Shown piece by piece: positions 42,319 through 51,501 of a DNA stretch of 64,000 nucleotides (positions are counted from its first letter, which is position 1; the number at the start of each line of letters is the position of its first letter). A model generated the notes under the pieces. It did not search any database and had not been told where the DNA came from. It worked only from the letters and a program-made list of their open reading frames with translations. This DNA comes from an uncultured Schlesneria sp. (GTDB lineage Bacteria; Planctomycetota; Planctomycetia; Planctomycetales; Planctomycetaceae). Location: contig CAILLA010000091.1 in NCBI GenBank assembly GCA_903834925.1, positions 53,412-117,411 of the forward strand, written 5' to 3'. The position numbers and the translations under genes were made by a program.

Positions 42319-42909
42319 TTACTTACGCATACCTTCGCAATCGATCAGAATGATCGCCTCGTCACCGATCGGCCCGATGGCATTCTTGTCGAAGCCGAAG
42401 TCGCTGCGCTTCAGCGTCAGTTCGGTCGAGAAAGCGACTCGTTTGACGTCCTTGAATTGGTGCTCTTTGCCACCCTTCAGGACGAACGTAATTTTCTTGG
42501 TCACGCCGTGCATCGTGAAATCGCCGGTGACTTCGTAGCCCCCCTCGACAGCCTTCGTGCTCGTGCTTTTGAATTCGATCGTAGGGAACTGCTTTGTGTC
42601 GAAGTAGTCGGGTTGGCGCAAATGCTCGTCGCGGGCCTTGTTCGCCGTGTCAACACTGTCGGTTTTGATCACCAGATGGAATGTTGATTTGGAAGGATGC
42701 TCACGGTCGATCGAGAATTTTCCGTCGACGTCGTTGAAACGTCCATGAATCCAGCTGATATCGAGATGCCGTGCTTTGAACGTCACGGACGAATGAACCA
42801 GGTCATAGGCATATTCGTCAGCTGCAAATCCGGACTGACCCGCAGTCCAGACTGCCGCTCCGACGACGAACGCTCGAACCAGCCCAAAGAAACAATTTCG
42901 CATGCGCAT
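42319..42909 (-). CDS. YceI-family periplasmic lipocalin-like protein
   Basis: 196 aa from the ATG at 42909, which has AAAGG nine bases upstream and starts a signal peptide (MRMRNCFFGLVRAFVVGAAVW...SGFA). The mature domain has YceI signatures: 'YAYDLVHSSVTFKARHLDISWIHGRF', 'DGKFSIDREHPSKS', 'RDEHLRQPDYFDTKQFPTIEFKST' and 'VTGDFTMHGVTKKI', 'RSDFGF'. YceI proteins bind isoprenoid lipids in the periplasm. It is translationally close to the following membrane protein gene. Confidence 0.93.
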   Translation of the reverse strand: MRMRNCFFGLVRAFVVGAAVWTAGQSGFAADEYAYDLVHSSVTFKARHLDISWIHGRFNDVDGKFSIDREHPSKSTFHLVIKTDSVDTANKARDEHLRQPDYFDTKQFPTIEFKSTSTKAVEGGYEVTGDFTMHGVTKKITFVLKGGKEHQFKDVKRVAFSTELTLKRSDFGFDKNAIGPIGDEAIILIDCEGMRK

Positions 42910-43327
42910 GATCTTGTGCCTTTCCCAACGAGTAACGATGTCGATTTTTATCAAGTCACCGAATGGTGAGAGGGCATCGTATGACCCCACGAATCGCGAG
43001 TAAAGCAGCTCGCAATCTTCGTGATCTGTTCTTTAAAAACCAACCCATTGGCCGTTAAAAAAACGATTTTCACTTTGTTCGTGGCAGAACGTAGAGTAAC
43101 GGGTCAGACTGTTCTTTCGGGAAGCGTTGACTGACTCCAACACGAAGACCACAGCGATATGAAAAATTGGCTCGGTAAGTTTGACCCGTTGAAATTCGAT
43201 GCCAAAAAGGCAACCAAAGCGATGCAAAAAGGTTTGCCGGACTGGAGGAACGACTAATGCAACTGTTCAAGATTCCGTTTTTGCTAATAACCGACAACGG
43301 CTCGGCCAAATCCCCTGGAGTGTGATC
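42910..43327. other. Divergent intergenic region with a possible small ORF
   Basis: About 420 bases. The only coding candidate is an ORF of 32 codons (ATG 43159, TAA 43257) giving a basic peptide beginning MKNWLGKFDPLKFD, overlapping a second tiny ORF at TAATG. Neither has a clear ribosome-binding site or a family. Otherwise nothing is identified. Confidence 0.35.
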
Positions 43328-44182
43328 ATGAGGAATTCATTATTGTGTTGCATGTTCGTTGGAATCATTCTCTCCGCGAACGGTGCGATGGTGTCCGCCG
43401 ACGACTCCAAGAATCTAGCGATCAAGAAGGACCGCCAGCTGATCGAGGGGGCATGGAAAATTGTTGCTTTGAAAGTAAACGGCAACAAGGCGGCGGAAAC
43501 GGATGCCAGAAAGCTCACTGTGGTCAACGGTTCTGATGGAGCATGGAGTCTTCGTTCCGACGACAAAGAAGTCAGCCGGGGAACGACAATCATTGACCCT
43601 ACGAAAAAAACAAAGACCATCGACATCAGACCCACAGAAGGGGGCGGAAAAGACGATCTGTTCTTGGGGATTTACGAACTCAACGAAAACACTCGCAAAC
43701 TCTGTTTTGCTCCACCCGGAAAAGCACGGCCAGCGGATTTCTCTGCTAACTCTGGCAGCGAACACATTCTAGTGTCATTTGAACGAGACAAAGAAGACCG
43801 CATCAAGCACGACCGGCAGCGAATCGAAGGAACATGGACTGTCGTCGCCTTAGAAACAAACGGCAATAAGGCGGGGGACGACGACGCCAGGAAACTCAAA
43901 GTCGTTATCGGCGCAGACGGTTCATGGAGCCTTAACGTGGACGGGCGAGAAGTCGCCCAGGGAACCAGCAGCCTTGATCCCACCAAAAGCCCCAAGGTCA
44001 TCGACTTCATGACAGTTAGGGGTGATGACGCTGGGAAACAATCCTTGGGGATTTACGAAGTCGGTGACACTTCGCTGAAGTTTTGCGTGGCACCATCGGG
44101 AAAGGAACGTCCAGACGATTTCGCTTCCCTACCGGGCAGTGACATGATTTTCCTCACGCTCGAGCGAGAAACGGCCAAGTAG
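43328..44182 (+). CDS. Exported protein with two TIGR03067 (lipocalin-like) domains
   Basis: 284 aa from the ATG at 43328 (GGAG upstream, then a signal peptide ending near VSADDS). Two tandem copies of the planctomycete TIGR03067 domain follow: 'LIEGAWKIVALKVNGNKA', 'ARKLTVVNGSDGAWSL', 'IDPTKKTKTID', 'LGIYELNENTRKLCFAPPGKARP', and again 'IEGTWTVVALETNGNKAG', 'SLDPTKSPKVIDF', 'LGIYEVGDTSLKFCVAPSG'. The halves are clearly duplicated. Function is unknown; the fold suggests binding of a small ligand outside the cytoplasm. Confidence 0.88.
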   Translation: MRNSLLCCMFVGIILSANGAMVSADDSKNLAIKKDRQLIEGAWKIVALKVNGNKAAETDARKLTVVNGSDGAWSLRSDDKEVSRGTTIIDPTKKTKTIDIRPTEGGGKDDLFLGIYELNENTRKLCFAPPGKARPADFSANSGSEHILVSFERDKEDRIKHDRQRIEGTWTVVALETNGNKAGDDDARKLKVVIGADGSWSLNVDGREVAQGTSSLDPTKSPKVIDFMTVRGDDAGKQSLGIYEVGDTSLKFCVAPSGKERPDDFASLPGSDMIFLTLERETAK

Positions 44183-44373
44183 GAATTGATGAGCGAACTG
44201 AATCAACACCTCCAACATCGACTCCGGGAACAGAAATTCGCCAACGACTATTAACTCGTACTTAAATTGTTGCGACGAAGCGTACTGGAATCCAAATGTC
44301 TGAGCGAGTTCTTTATTGACAAACATTGAAAGACGGACGAATTGACGCGATCTTTAACGAAAAATGTCCGTCG

Positions 44374-45228
44374 TTACGGGGATTTAGAAAAGTCCGCTGG
44401 ATGGCGAACGACTGCAACCGCTTGAATGCCCAATTTCTCCCAAATCGCGGAGGACAATCGGTACAAACGAGCGGTCGCGTCAAGCGAATCGGTTGCCATC
44501 TGGTTTAATTCAGAAGACCGATTAGGGATAAGTATTTCCAAGACGATGTCATCGATTTTACTTGAAGTCTGTCTCCAGAAGACCGGCACATGGCCGCCAT
44601 CTTCAAGTTTCTGTTCGTAATAACCATCGTTAGCAACCGGTGGCGTGCCCTTTTGATCTCGCTCAAAAACGCCCCTTGAAGAAATTCTGAAAATAACATT
44701 CGATGCGACCTCATTCGAACAATCCGCAACAACGACAAGAATGTTGCCCGCACAAAACAAAAACCGATCTTTTGTGATTTCTTCACGCGATGCCGATAAA
44801 TGTTCAAGCCCCAAATGAATGTCGCATTCATATTTGATGTTTGACGATACTGGCGATTGATCGACTCCCGTTCTAAGGATCGAAGGAACGACCAACGACT
44901 GAGTTGATGGAACGACTGTTGTGACGGGCACTGAAATGGGAAAAGCCCCCTCATTCATTCTTGAGAACGAGGGGGCCGGTGGTGCGACAGATTTGTCATT
45001 AAGCAACTCACGTCGAACGCTCCATAATGCACCATCCAATGTCGAGCAACACACGGGACAACTGCGCGCATGTCTTTCAACAGACTCAAGCCTCTCCGGT
45101 AATGGAAGTCCCCGCCCCTTATATTCGCCAGTCTCAAACAGGCGAAGCGTTGAAGGACAAGACGGCGATCGATCCTGACCCCACAATTCATTGGAATCAT
45201 CATTGAGAATCTGCAAATGAATATTCAT
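44374..45228 (-). CDS. Soluble zinc-finger (anti-sigma-like) protein
   Basis: 284 aa. The ATG at 45228 is preceded by a purine-rich GGGGGAGGGCGAG. An HxxxCxxC motif (His53, Cys57, Cys60, in ERHARSCPVC) after an amphipathic helix is the ZAS anti-sigma signature. The remainder has no membrane helix; it contains beta-rich segments such as 'FLFCAGNILVVVADCSNEV' and 'DIVLEILIPNRS'. The gene is the last of the minus-strand cluster, directly after a sigma-like gene (84 bases between), so it is probably the regulator of that sigma factor. Being soluble, it would sense a cytoplasmic signal. Confidence 0.72.
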   Translation of the reverse strand: MNIHLQILNDDSNELWGQDRSPSCPSTLRLFETGEYKGRGLPLPERLESVERHARSCPVCCSTLDGALWSVRRELLNDKSVAPPAPSFSRMNEGAFPISVPVTTVVPSTQSLVVPSILRTGVDQSPVSSNIKYECDIHLGLEHLSASREEITKDRFLFCAGNILVVVADCSNEVASNVIFRISSRGVFERDQKGTPPVANDGYYEQKLEDGGHVPVFWRQTSSKIDDIVLEILIPNRSSELNQMATDSLDATARLYRLSSAIWEKLGIQAVAVVRHPADFSKSP

Positions 45229-45312
45229 CTCGCCCTCCCCCGCTGGTGTCCGTGCCAAGCACGCTAATTGACAAATTGTTAACGTGTAATACGCAAAGTC
45301 GCGTACAACGGA

Positions 45313-46185
45313 TCAATTCGGATCGCCGAATTTCGAACGCCACCTTTGTCGAAACGTCTCACATGCGGCCGCTAATTTTCTCCGCACTTTATCCACGGAC
45401 CATCCCAGTCGAATCGCAACTTCTGTCACTGAATTTCCTTCCTTGTAGATTGAGCACAATAGGATTCGGTCCTTTTCGTTCATCCCTGACAAAACGATTT
45501 GAACCGCTTCCAAATCGATTGCTGTACCAGACATGGGATCGAACTCTGAGATTGCAATTCCATCGAGTATATTCCCTTGTACTTGAACGATTCCCAGTTT
45601 CTTGCGACGGCGATTTTCCTTGAATAAACAAAGCGACTCTTGCCGGGTGGTCTCGCGAATGAAACCGAAAATGCGGCGATTTTCCTCATAATTCCCATCC
45701 CATAGAGATCGGTACAGACGGACGTTCACGCGCACGACAATTTCATTGATGGACTCTTCTCCGCGCACGTGCATTGTCTTTCCAGCGCATTTGACGATAT
45801 AAGGACGAATGACCTTTAGAAACACTTCCAACGCTTCTTCACGAAAAAGACAATCAACATCAGTGATGAACGAGGCCAAACCGTCCGCATCAAGCATTTG
45901 CAATGCTCGATAAACGTTGATCGTTGGAACAATTTCCTGCAACTTCCGACAATATCGCCAACGATCAGCCCGTGGAGTCTCGTCGAACTGTTTTTCTTGC
46001 AATTCTAAAACGGCTTGACCTTGGCCATTGTATTGCCCATGTGCGACCTCCAGGATCTCTGGATGCCGCGCCCGACAACACCGCGAAGCCAGTCCTAAAA
46101 GACCCGGCTTCACCAATAGTGGCATCGAAATTTCGTTGACGAGAATCCCTAAAAAGGTTTCCTGTAGGTGGGCTGCGACTGACAT
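45313..46185 (-). CDS. Sigma-70-like (ECF-type) RNA polymerase sigma factor with long N-terminus
   Basis: 290 aa from the ATG at 46185 (GGAG nearby). Region 4 is convincing: 'VLSGMNEKDRILLCSIYKEGNSVTEVAIRLGWSVDKVRRKLAAACETFRQRW', a helix-turn-helix near residues 235-285. Region 2 is recognisable but divergent around 'EVFLKVIRPYIVKCAG' and 'RIFGFIRETTRQESLCLFKENRRRKK'. About 100 residues precede region 2, more than in ordinary ECF factors. The neighbouring zinc-finger gene and the upstream phosphorelay genes suggest it executes the output of this cluster. Confidence 0.75.
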   Translation of the reverse strand: MSVAAHLQETFLGILVNEISMPLLVKPGLLGLASRCCRARHPEILEVAHGQYNGQGQAVLELQEKQFDETPRADRWRYCRKLQEIVPTINVYRALQMLDADGLASFITDVDCLFREEALEVFLKVIRPYIVKCAGKTMHVRGEESINEIVVRVNVRLYRSLWDGNYEENRRIFGFIRETTRQESLCLFKENRRRKKLGIVQVQGNILDGIAISEFDPMSGTAIDLEAVQIVLSGMNEKDRILLCSIYKEGNSVTEVAIRLGWSVDKVRRKLAAACETFRQRWRSKFGDPN

Positions 46186-46368
46186 TCTCCGTGTCTCCCA
46201 GCGAGCGATCTGCAAGGTTGAGCGTCACAATTTCGTTCCGTGCTTCTTCTTAGTCTGTTCTCTTTTTGTGTTTGCATAATAATAAAGGCGTCTTTGGACG
46301 AGATTCACGCACGTTTTTTCAGAATTTTTGAGAATTTCCGTAACTCCTTGCCGAAAAATGGGAAGCAG

Positions 46369-47289
46369 CTATATTTGAATGTTAAAAAGGACCTGTTGCC
46401 AAAGTTTGAGGATTCGTTCTTCGGTTTCGTCAATCGTCAAAGGTCGGTCGCTGGCGAACTTATTTTCCCACGCAATCACGTTTGATGTGACGACTTCGGT
46501 GCAACTCAAATAGCCGTAAATGATCGAGAACAACAACATGCGATCCTCCAGATCCAATCCACGATCACGGCATGCTTTTAAGAACGAGTCTTCAAAGTGA
46601 TCTCGACCTTGTTCTGATGCAATAGACTTTCGTTGAACGGAATTTTCAGCAGCCACCCTGATCGGTGATGGCGTCAAGATTTCACGGAAGAACTGCCCAA
46701 ACAGAATTGATCGTAAGCTTGGGCCGTTTGGCACGTACAATCGGTGTGCGTCGCGAATCGCACAGCTCATCAAGGAAAGCGGATTGATCTTGATTGCGAT
46801 ATTGGGATCACCATAAGCGTCAACAAATTCGCAGATTGTGTCCGTTGACTTGATTCCAAAATAACGGCACAGAAAAATCCTGGCACTCGGCCCATACGAA
46901 TGAAAGAGTGCCGAAGTTAAAATGGAACTCCGGCGAAAATCGTCCTGCTTTGGCTTGTGAACTTCTAAGCAAGAAAGCGTCGTCGGGACAAGCGGCACCA
47001 AATTGAGTAACGCTTGTCCAGACTCAAATTTTTTCCCTGCTCTGGATTCTTCGTTGAGGAGTCGATCTTCGGCAATTTTCCGGTAGGGTGAATTCGGAGG
47101 AAGTCCCAGAACGGGAATCACGATAAAGTCGAGGCCAACCTGATCGAAATCCAGAAATCCGGCCTCACTCGCGATTCGAATCCAACGTCCAAAATTCGAT
47201 TCGGTCGCCGAATCGGAATCCGAGCGAAACGCGATAAACATTGCCAAGAGACAACGTTCCGGGAACGAGATGGAACGCTCAGACGACAT
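46369..47289 (-). CDS. Unknown protein with sigma-like C-terminal motif
   Basis: 306 aa from the ATG at 47289, which lies inside the end of the retropepsin-like gene (11-base overlap). No domain is recognised with confidence. Near the C-terminus 'LDLEDRMLLFSIIYGYLSCTEV' recalls 'MNEKDRILLCSIYKEGNSVTEV' in the sigma factor encoded next, including D-R-x-L-L-x-S-I and T-E-V. The following residues diverge and do not form an obvious HTH. It could be a degenerate sigma paralogue or an adaptor; this is inference only. Confidence 0.6.
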   Translation of the reverse strand: MSSERSISFPERCLLAMFIAFRSDSDSATESNFGRWIRIASEAGFLDFDQVGLDFIVIPVLGLPPNSPYRKIAEDRLLNEESRAGKKFESGQALLNLVPLVPTTLSCLEVHKPKQDDFRRSSILTSALFHSYGPSARIFLCRYFGIKSTDTICEFVDAYGDPNIAIKINPLSLMSCAIRDAHRLYVPNGPSLRSILFGQFFREILTPSPIRVAAENSVQRKSIASEQGRDHFEDSFLKACRDRGLDLEDRMLLFSIIYGYLSCTEVVTSNVIAWENKFASDRPLTIDETEERILKLWQQVLFNIQI

Positions 47290-47869
47290 GACTCGGCTCA
47301 ATCACATCTCCAATCAACCACGCATCATGCCGTCCGTTCTGCGGATCACATTCGCGTGCGAGATTCAGGCACAACCCGCCGCGTTCAATTCCGTGGCCAC
47401 CTAAGCCGAGAAGAATTGACGTTAGCTTTGGAGTGCTCTGTTCAGTTTGGCAAAATGCCATTACTCGATATGGTAAGAAAGGGTCATCCATTTCATGATG
47501 GTCGAATTCATACAGATTTAAAGTCACCCAATGAAACTCGCCTAAAACTTCAACACCGCCCCACGGAACGGATTTCAATGGTCCTAATGCTTCGGTGCCA
47601 TTTTCACTTCTCTGATACCATTCACTCCTAGCATTTGTCATCTCATTCAAGGCACAACGCTGTGAAATGTCGTAAGGGACGATCGTAAATGGCGAACCGG
47701 TATCGACATCAAAGACAAAAGGCTCACCATCGCCACAAAGTCTACAGAATCCCCTCAATCGATTCCCTGCGACGTGCAAGAATTTCGATGGTTGCGTTTG
47801 TGCCCTTCCCTTTATCGCGATGTGGTACGACAAGCGGATTTTTTGTCGTGCTTGAAAATCATAAAACAT
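47279..47869 (-). CDS. Retropepsin-like aspartic protease domain protein
   Basis: 196 aa. 'FVFDVDTGSPFTIVPYDIS' contains the D-T-G-S active-site motif (Asp56) flanked by hydrophobic strands, as in retroviral-type and bacterial retropepsin-like proteases. A second hydrophobic-Gly element 'TSILLGLGGHGIERGG' lies near residue 155, where the psi-loop of the fold is expected. A CxxC (CRLC) precedes the active site. There is no signal peptide, so it is cytoplasmic; retropepsins act as dimers. It is encoded in the middle of the signalling cluster and overlaps the next gene, suggesting regulated proteolysis of a cluster protein. Confidence 0.7.
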   Translation of the reverse strand: MFYDFQARQKIRLSYHIAIKGRAQTQPSKFLHVAGNRLRGFCRLCGDGEPFVFDVDTGSPFTIVPYDISQRCALNEMTNARSEWYQRSENGTEALGPLKSVPWGGVEVLGEFHWVTLNLYEFDHHEMDDPFLPYRVMAFCQTEQSTPKLTSILLGLGGHGIERGGLCLNLARECDPQNGRHDAWLIGDVIEPSHVV

Positions 47870-47890
47870 GTCAATCCTTTTTACTCGTTT

Positions 47891-48427
47891 TCACCCGAGA
47901 AAGTAGACCACAATATCTTCTTCACTGACCAGATCACCCGTTTCACTGACTATTCTCTTGATTGCCTCAGATCGAGCTTTCTCTGCAGTGTTTGCTGCGC
48001 TCCATATTCTCTGGTGATAGATAGCAATATTCTGATTCGCATAACTCGATATTTTTTCTTTTTCAAAACTCTCTGGATTGGACAAGACGGAAGAGAGCCA
48101 AGTCCAATCATTGTCGGCCTTGGCAACATTCATTGGGTGGATGCGTAGTTCCTCGATCCATTTCGCGTTGGCGGCATTCAGTCGACTTGATTCAGGATGA
48201 GCGGTCATCGCCTGCTGCAACAGGAGCTCCCATTCCTCCGGGGGCTTCTTAAGTTGTTTCATGAGCTTTGAATTACGCTTATTCCATTCGTCGTTTTCGG
48301 CCAACAGTTTTTTTGCGTGATAATCATCACCGCCTGTACGCTCTTTGAGAAGTTTAGGATAATCCTTTCTCCAATTGAGATTCACAGCCTCAAGTTCGCT
48401 TTTCGAGTTTTCGTCAGATATCACCAT
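47891..48427 (-). CDS. Unknown charged helical protein
   Basis: 178 aa starting at an ATG that overlaps the stop of the receiver gene (TGATG). Rich in Lys, Glu and Trp-containing helices ('NAKWIEELRIHPMNVAKADNDWTWLS'), with no membrane segment. I recognise no family. Tight coupling to the receiver suggests the two proteins act together. Confidence 0.65.
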   Translation of the reverse strand: MVISDENSKSELEAVNLNWRKDYPKLLKERTGGDDYHAKKLLAENDEWNKRNSKLMKQLKKPPEEWELLLQQAMTAHPESSRLNAANAKWIEELRIHPMNVAKADNDWTWLSSVLSNPESFEKEKISSYANQNIAIYHQRIWSAANTAEKARSEAIKRIVSETGDLVSEEDIVVYFLG

Positions 48428-48891
48428 CAAACTCCTTTGATCGTGTCAATTACAATATCACGAAAATGAAACGGCAATGTTTTTGGCTTATAAAAGACTT
48501 CGCATACGATCTGCTCCGCTTCGAGTTCGTTAGCCATCCCTTTTTGGGGTGCCTCGGGTGCAACGGCATTTGACAACAATATCATTTTCATCGACGGATG
48601 CGTGTCGTGGATTTTTCGAGCGAGAACCAAACCAGTGCAAAGCCCGCCGCGAGTTTCCCTGTTGTCTTTAAGGCATTCACCGGGATCCATCATGATATCC
48701 AAAACGATCAGGTCAAAGGTATTCTCTTGAATCGCTTTGAGTGCGGCGTCAGTACTCGATTCCGACATCACCTCGTATCCAGGCACCTCTCTAATCGCCT
48801 CCTGGTAGTACCACATATAGTCGCCCGTTGTTTCTCTCCCATTGTCTGTCTGCGAAAACACATCATCGTCGATGAAAAGAATTTTTGGCAT
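48427..48891 (-). CDS. Stand-alone response-regulator receiver protein, atypical
   Basis: 154 aa. Receiver residues are in place: Asp9-Asp10 in 'ILFIDDDVF', phosphoacceptor Asp65 in 'LIVLDIMMDPGE', Ser107 in 'MILLSNA' and Lys135 in 'VFYKPKTLP'. Two insertions distinguish it from CheY-like domains: about 20 residues after the acidic pocket (rich in Asp/Gly/Tyr) and about 15 after Asp65 (KDNRETRGGLCTG). No output domain follows, so it must act by protein contact. The histidine kinase gene lies 47 bases upstream and is the obvious phosphodonor. Confidence 0.82.
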   Translation of the reverse strand: MPKILFIDDDVFSQTDNGRETTGDYMWYYQEAIREVPGYEVMSESSTDAALKAIQENTFDLIVLDIMMDPGECLKDNRETRGGLCTGLVLARKIHDTHPSMKMILLSNAVAPEAPQKGMANELEAEQIVCEVFYKPKTLPFHFRDIVIDTIKGV

Positions 48892-48938
48892 CGGATCACT
48901 TCTATTGATAAAGGAATTCTAACGAGCAAACAAATGAT

Positions 48939-50690
48939 TCATTTTTGGTCTGCCTGCAAACTTCGTGGCAATCTCAGCAGGAATTCCGTCGGGTTACGCG
49001 AATTCTTAAGGCTTAACGTCCCGCCGTGCTTTCTAGAAATCGTCTCCGCGATCCACAACCCCAACCCCGATCCTGCGATGTCCGACGTACTTGCACCACG
49101 GCCCTGGAATTCAAAGATTCGATCCCGATCCGAATCGGAGATTCCTGGGCCGTTGTCGCGAAAAATAATCTCAAACCACGTGGGTGTGATCACCGCCTTG
49201 ATCTCGCATAGAAAACTTTCAGGAGCACCTTTATAGAACTTGATGGCATTTTCGACCATGTTAAAGACGACTTGATAGATCATCGATTGATCGACTCGAA
49301 TCCAAGGGAGATCATCGAATCCATCGAATCTCAATTGGTGTGGCCGAAATCCGTATTTTCGAAGAGCTGGCCCGATATGACGCGTTGCAGGATGAATGAT
49401 ACTTCGTCCAATATTGGTTCGCTTCGATTCCAGCTTGATGCCGTCGAAACCCTTGCGGATGAATTCGACTTCGGTTAACAATCGATTCATCATGTCAACA
49501 AAAATATGGACATCTTCGTAGTAAGCATGACGAAATTTGTAGTCGTCTTGAAGCGATTCCGATTCCATTCGCTCGATGGCAGCAGCGAATGCAAAAACGG
49601 GAATCCGCAATTCATGACACAACTTGCTGAGTGAAATCTCCGTTTGTGTGGCACTTAAAAGCATTTCGAGCGGCGGGCCAAAAGAGTGACCCAAGGCATA
49701 TGCGATGGCAACGTCATCGTACGTAAATGGGAGTCCGTTCCTGGGGTTTTCTTTGACGCACCGTACGACGCCGACCGCAGCACCCTTCAGGTTTCGAATC
49801 GGAACAAGCATGACGCTGAACGGAATCGGGCGATCATCCTCAAACACATTATTAACGGGAAATGTTCCCGATTGTGGCCATAACAAGAGTTCTCTGTTGG
49901 ATTCCCAGACATCTTTCACAACGAATGGGACGACCGCCTCATTTCCCGATTTGATTAAGCTCGTTGGGTCGGTGCGAGAGATCGTACATCGCCGTTCAAG
50001 GGTTTTTTGATTCCATGTTTGAATATAGACCGTTGCCATGTCGGCCTCAATTGCATCAACGATGGCACTGCCGAGTTTTGAATAGGCTTCGTCTGAGCGG
50101 AGTCCTTCGTCGCTGACGAGATTGCACGACAGGCGAGTGGCAAGCCGGTACGTTCGCTCACGGAGGTGGGTTTGCAATTGGACGGCCACTTGTCTTGAAA
50201 GATCGACCAGTTTTTCCAATTGAAGTGGACTTGGTCGATCTTTCAGGTAGAACACGAATACAAACAAGACTTGATGCGGATTACCGGTGTTTCGAATCGG
50301 AACGGCGAGAAGATCCTTCACCCCTGTCCCGATCAATTGCTCTTGAAACTCGAACTTTCCCCCTTCGGTCGGCATCGCGAACAATTTGGGCTGCCTGGTC
50401 TGAACCGCCTCTCCAATCAGCGTATCATCGCTCGTGATAATTACCGGAAATTCCGGTGTGGCGAGCATTCGAGAATACTGAGCGACCAAGATCAACCTGC
50501 GACTTCGCGGGTCCACCGACCATGCCTGTCCGAGAAAGCACCAATTGGGCTGATCAACGGCAAATTGAAGGATTTTGTTGCAGAGTTCTACGGAAGTCCG
50601 ACATTCACCGGGATTTAGCTTGGAAAGCAATAGCGAAAGTTTAGTTAGCGCCAGGTTCCAGTGTTTCAAGTGAGGGACGAATTCAGGCAT
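48939..50690 (-). CDS. GAF-domain sensor histidine kinase
   Basis: 583 aa from the ATG at 50690, which overlaps the isomerase stop. The N-terminal region holds two GAF-like domains (about 25-175 and 200-335): 'LIGTGVKDLLAVPIRNTG' and 'PFSVMLVPIRNLKGAAVGVVRCVK'. The dimerisation/phosphoacceptor helix follows with His359 in 'SLSKLCHELRIPVF', then the HATPase with N box 'FNMVENAIKFY', G1 'FRDNGPGIS', F box and G2 'GSGLGLWIAETISRKHGG'. No membrane helices are seen, so it senses a cytoplasmic ligand. Cognate receiver: the next gene. Confidence 0.9.
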   Translation of the reverse strand: MPEFVPHLKHWNLALTKLSLLLSKLNPGECRTSVELCNKILQFAVDQPNWCFLGQAWSVDPRSRRLILVAQYSRMLATPEFPVIITSDDTLIGEAVQTRQPKLFAMPTEGGKFEFQEQLIGTGVKDLLAVPIRNTGNPHQVLFVFVFYLKDRPSPLQLEKLVDLSRQVAVQLQTHLRERTYRLATRLSCNLVSDEGLRSDEAYSKLGSAIVDAIEADMATVYIQTWNQKTLERRCTISRTDPTSLIKSGNEAVVPFVVKDVWESNRELLLWPQSGTFPVNNVFEDDRPIPFSVMLVPIRNLKGAAVGVVRCVKENPRNGLPFTYDDVAIAYALGHSFGPPLEMLLSATQTEISLSKLCHELRIPVFAFAAAIERMESESLQDDYKFRHAYYEDVHIFVDMMNRLLTEVEFIRKGFDGIKLESKRTNIGRSIIHPATRHIGPALRKYGFRPHQLRFDGFDDLPWIRVDQSMIYQVVFNMVENAIKFYKGAPESFLCEIKAVITPTWFEIIFRDNGPGISDSDRDRIFEFQGRGASTSDIAGSGLGLWIAETISRKHGGTLSLKNSRNPTEFLLRLPRSLQADQK

Positions 50691-51501
50691 GTTCTGTCCC
50701 CATTGCTTTCGGCTGGTAACTCGGCGGAAGATGTGGCAGTATCCAATTGAGACGTTCGCCGGCGAGTTCTTTTGGGTTTTCTGCCCGATCATGCTCGACG
50801 ACGATCCACCCTCGATATTGCTTCCTCCAAAGTAATTCGATGACTTCCTTTAACCGGACGTTTCCTTGCCCAAATGGACAGAAACCGTCGCCGTAAAATT
50901 GGTAGCTCCAACCGACCTCCTCGCACCAGTCTTTGAGATGAACTGCAGCAAGCCGGGACCATCGAGTGCGGATCGCAGCCACCAGCCCCGTCGAATCACC
51001 TTTTAGTTGGGAATCGTTTCTTCTTGGAGAATCTTCTCCGGCAATGGTCAGGTGAGCTGTATCGGGCAAGAACAACAATCGCGGATGTTTCGTGAGGAAA
51101 TCATCCGCCTCTTTCAATGTTTGAACCGCCATATACATATGCGGATGAAGTGCCAATCGAAATCCATCTTGAAGAGCCTTTTCTGCCAAGCCCGGGTACC
51201 ATTCGTCGATATAGATATACGGAGTCGTAGGATCATTAATTGGCTTCGCATGCATTTTGGAGTATTCGCGGACGAGATCAATCCTTTCGCGAAACGATCC
51301 AGCACAGGTTCCAATGAGCGTAAGATCATGACGTTGGAATGCTCGCACGACAGCGTCAATTCCACCGGAAAACACGTCTGGATGCTGAAATAACTCGGCC
51401 CCTTGATATCCCGCCTCTTTGATCTCCGACAGCATCGTGTCGAGATCGACTCGTTCACCCCAGGCGATCGTATGAATCCCGAATAACATTTGCGAATTCA
51501 T
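50683..51501 (-). CDS. Sugar phosphate isomerase/epimerase-like TIM-barrel protein
   Basis: 272 aa of the xylose-isomerase-like TIM-barrel family (AP endonuclease 2; IolE/IolI-like). Visible features: 'FGIHTIAWGERV', 'AGYQGAELFQHPDVF' with a metal Glu, 'FRLALHPHMYMAV' with His ligands, 'LLFLPDTAHLTIAG' with Asp-His, 'LAAVHLKDW' and 'YRGWIVVEHD' with the final Glu. All metal positions seem conserved. It has no signal peptide. The gene opens the minus-strand cluster and overlaps the histidine-kinase start, tying sugar or cyclitol metabolism to the signalling genes. Confidence 0.85.
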   Translation of the reverse strand: MNSQMLFGIHTIAWGERVDLDTMLSEIKEAGYQGAELFQHPDVFSGGIDAVVRAFQRHDLTLIGTCAGSFRERIDLVREYSKMHAKPINDPTTPYIYIDEWYPGLAEKALQDGFRLALHPHMYMAVQTLKEADDFLTKHPRLLFLPDTAHLTIAGEDSPRRNDSQLKGDSTGLVAAIRTRWSRLAAVHLKDWCEEVGWSYQFYGDGFCPFGQGNVRLKEVIELLWRKQYRGWIVVEHDRAENPKELAGERLNWILPHLPPSYQPKAMGTEHA

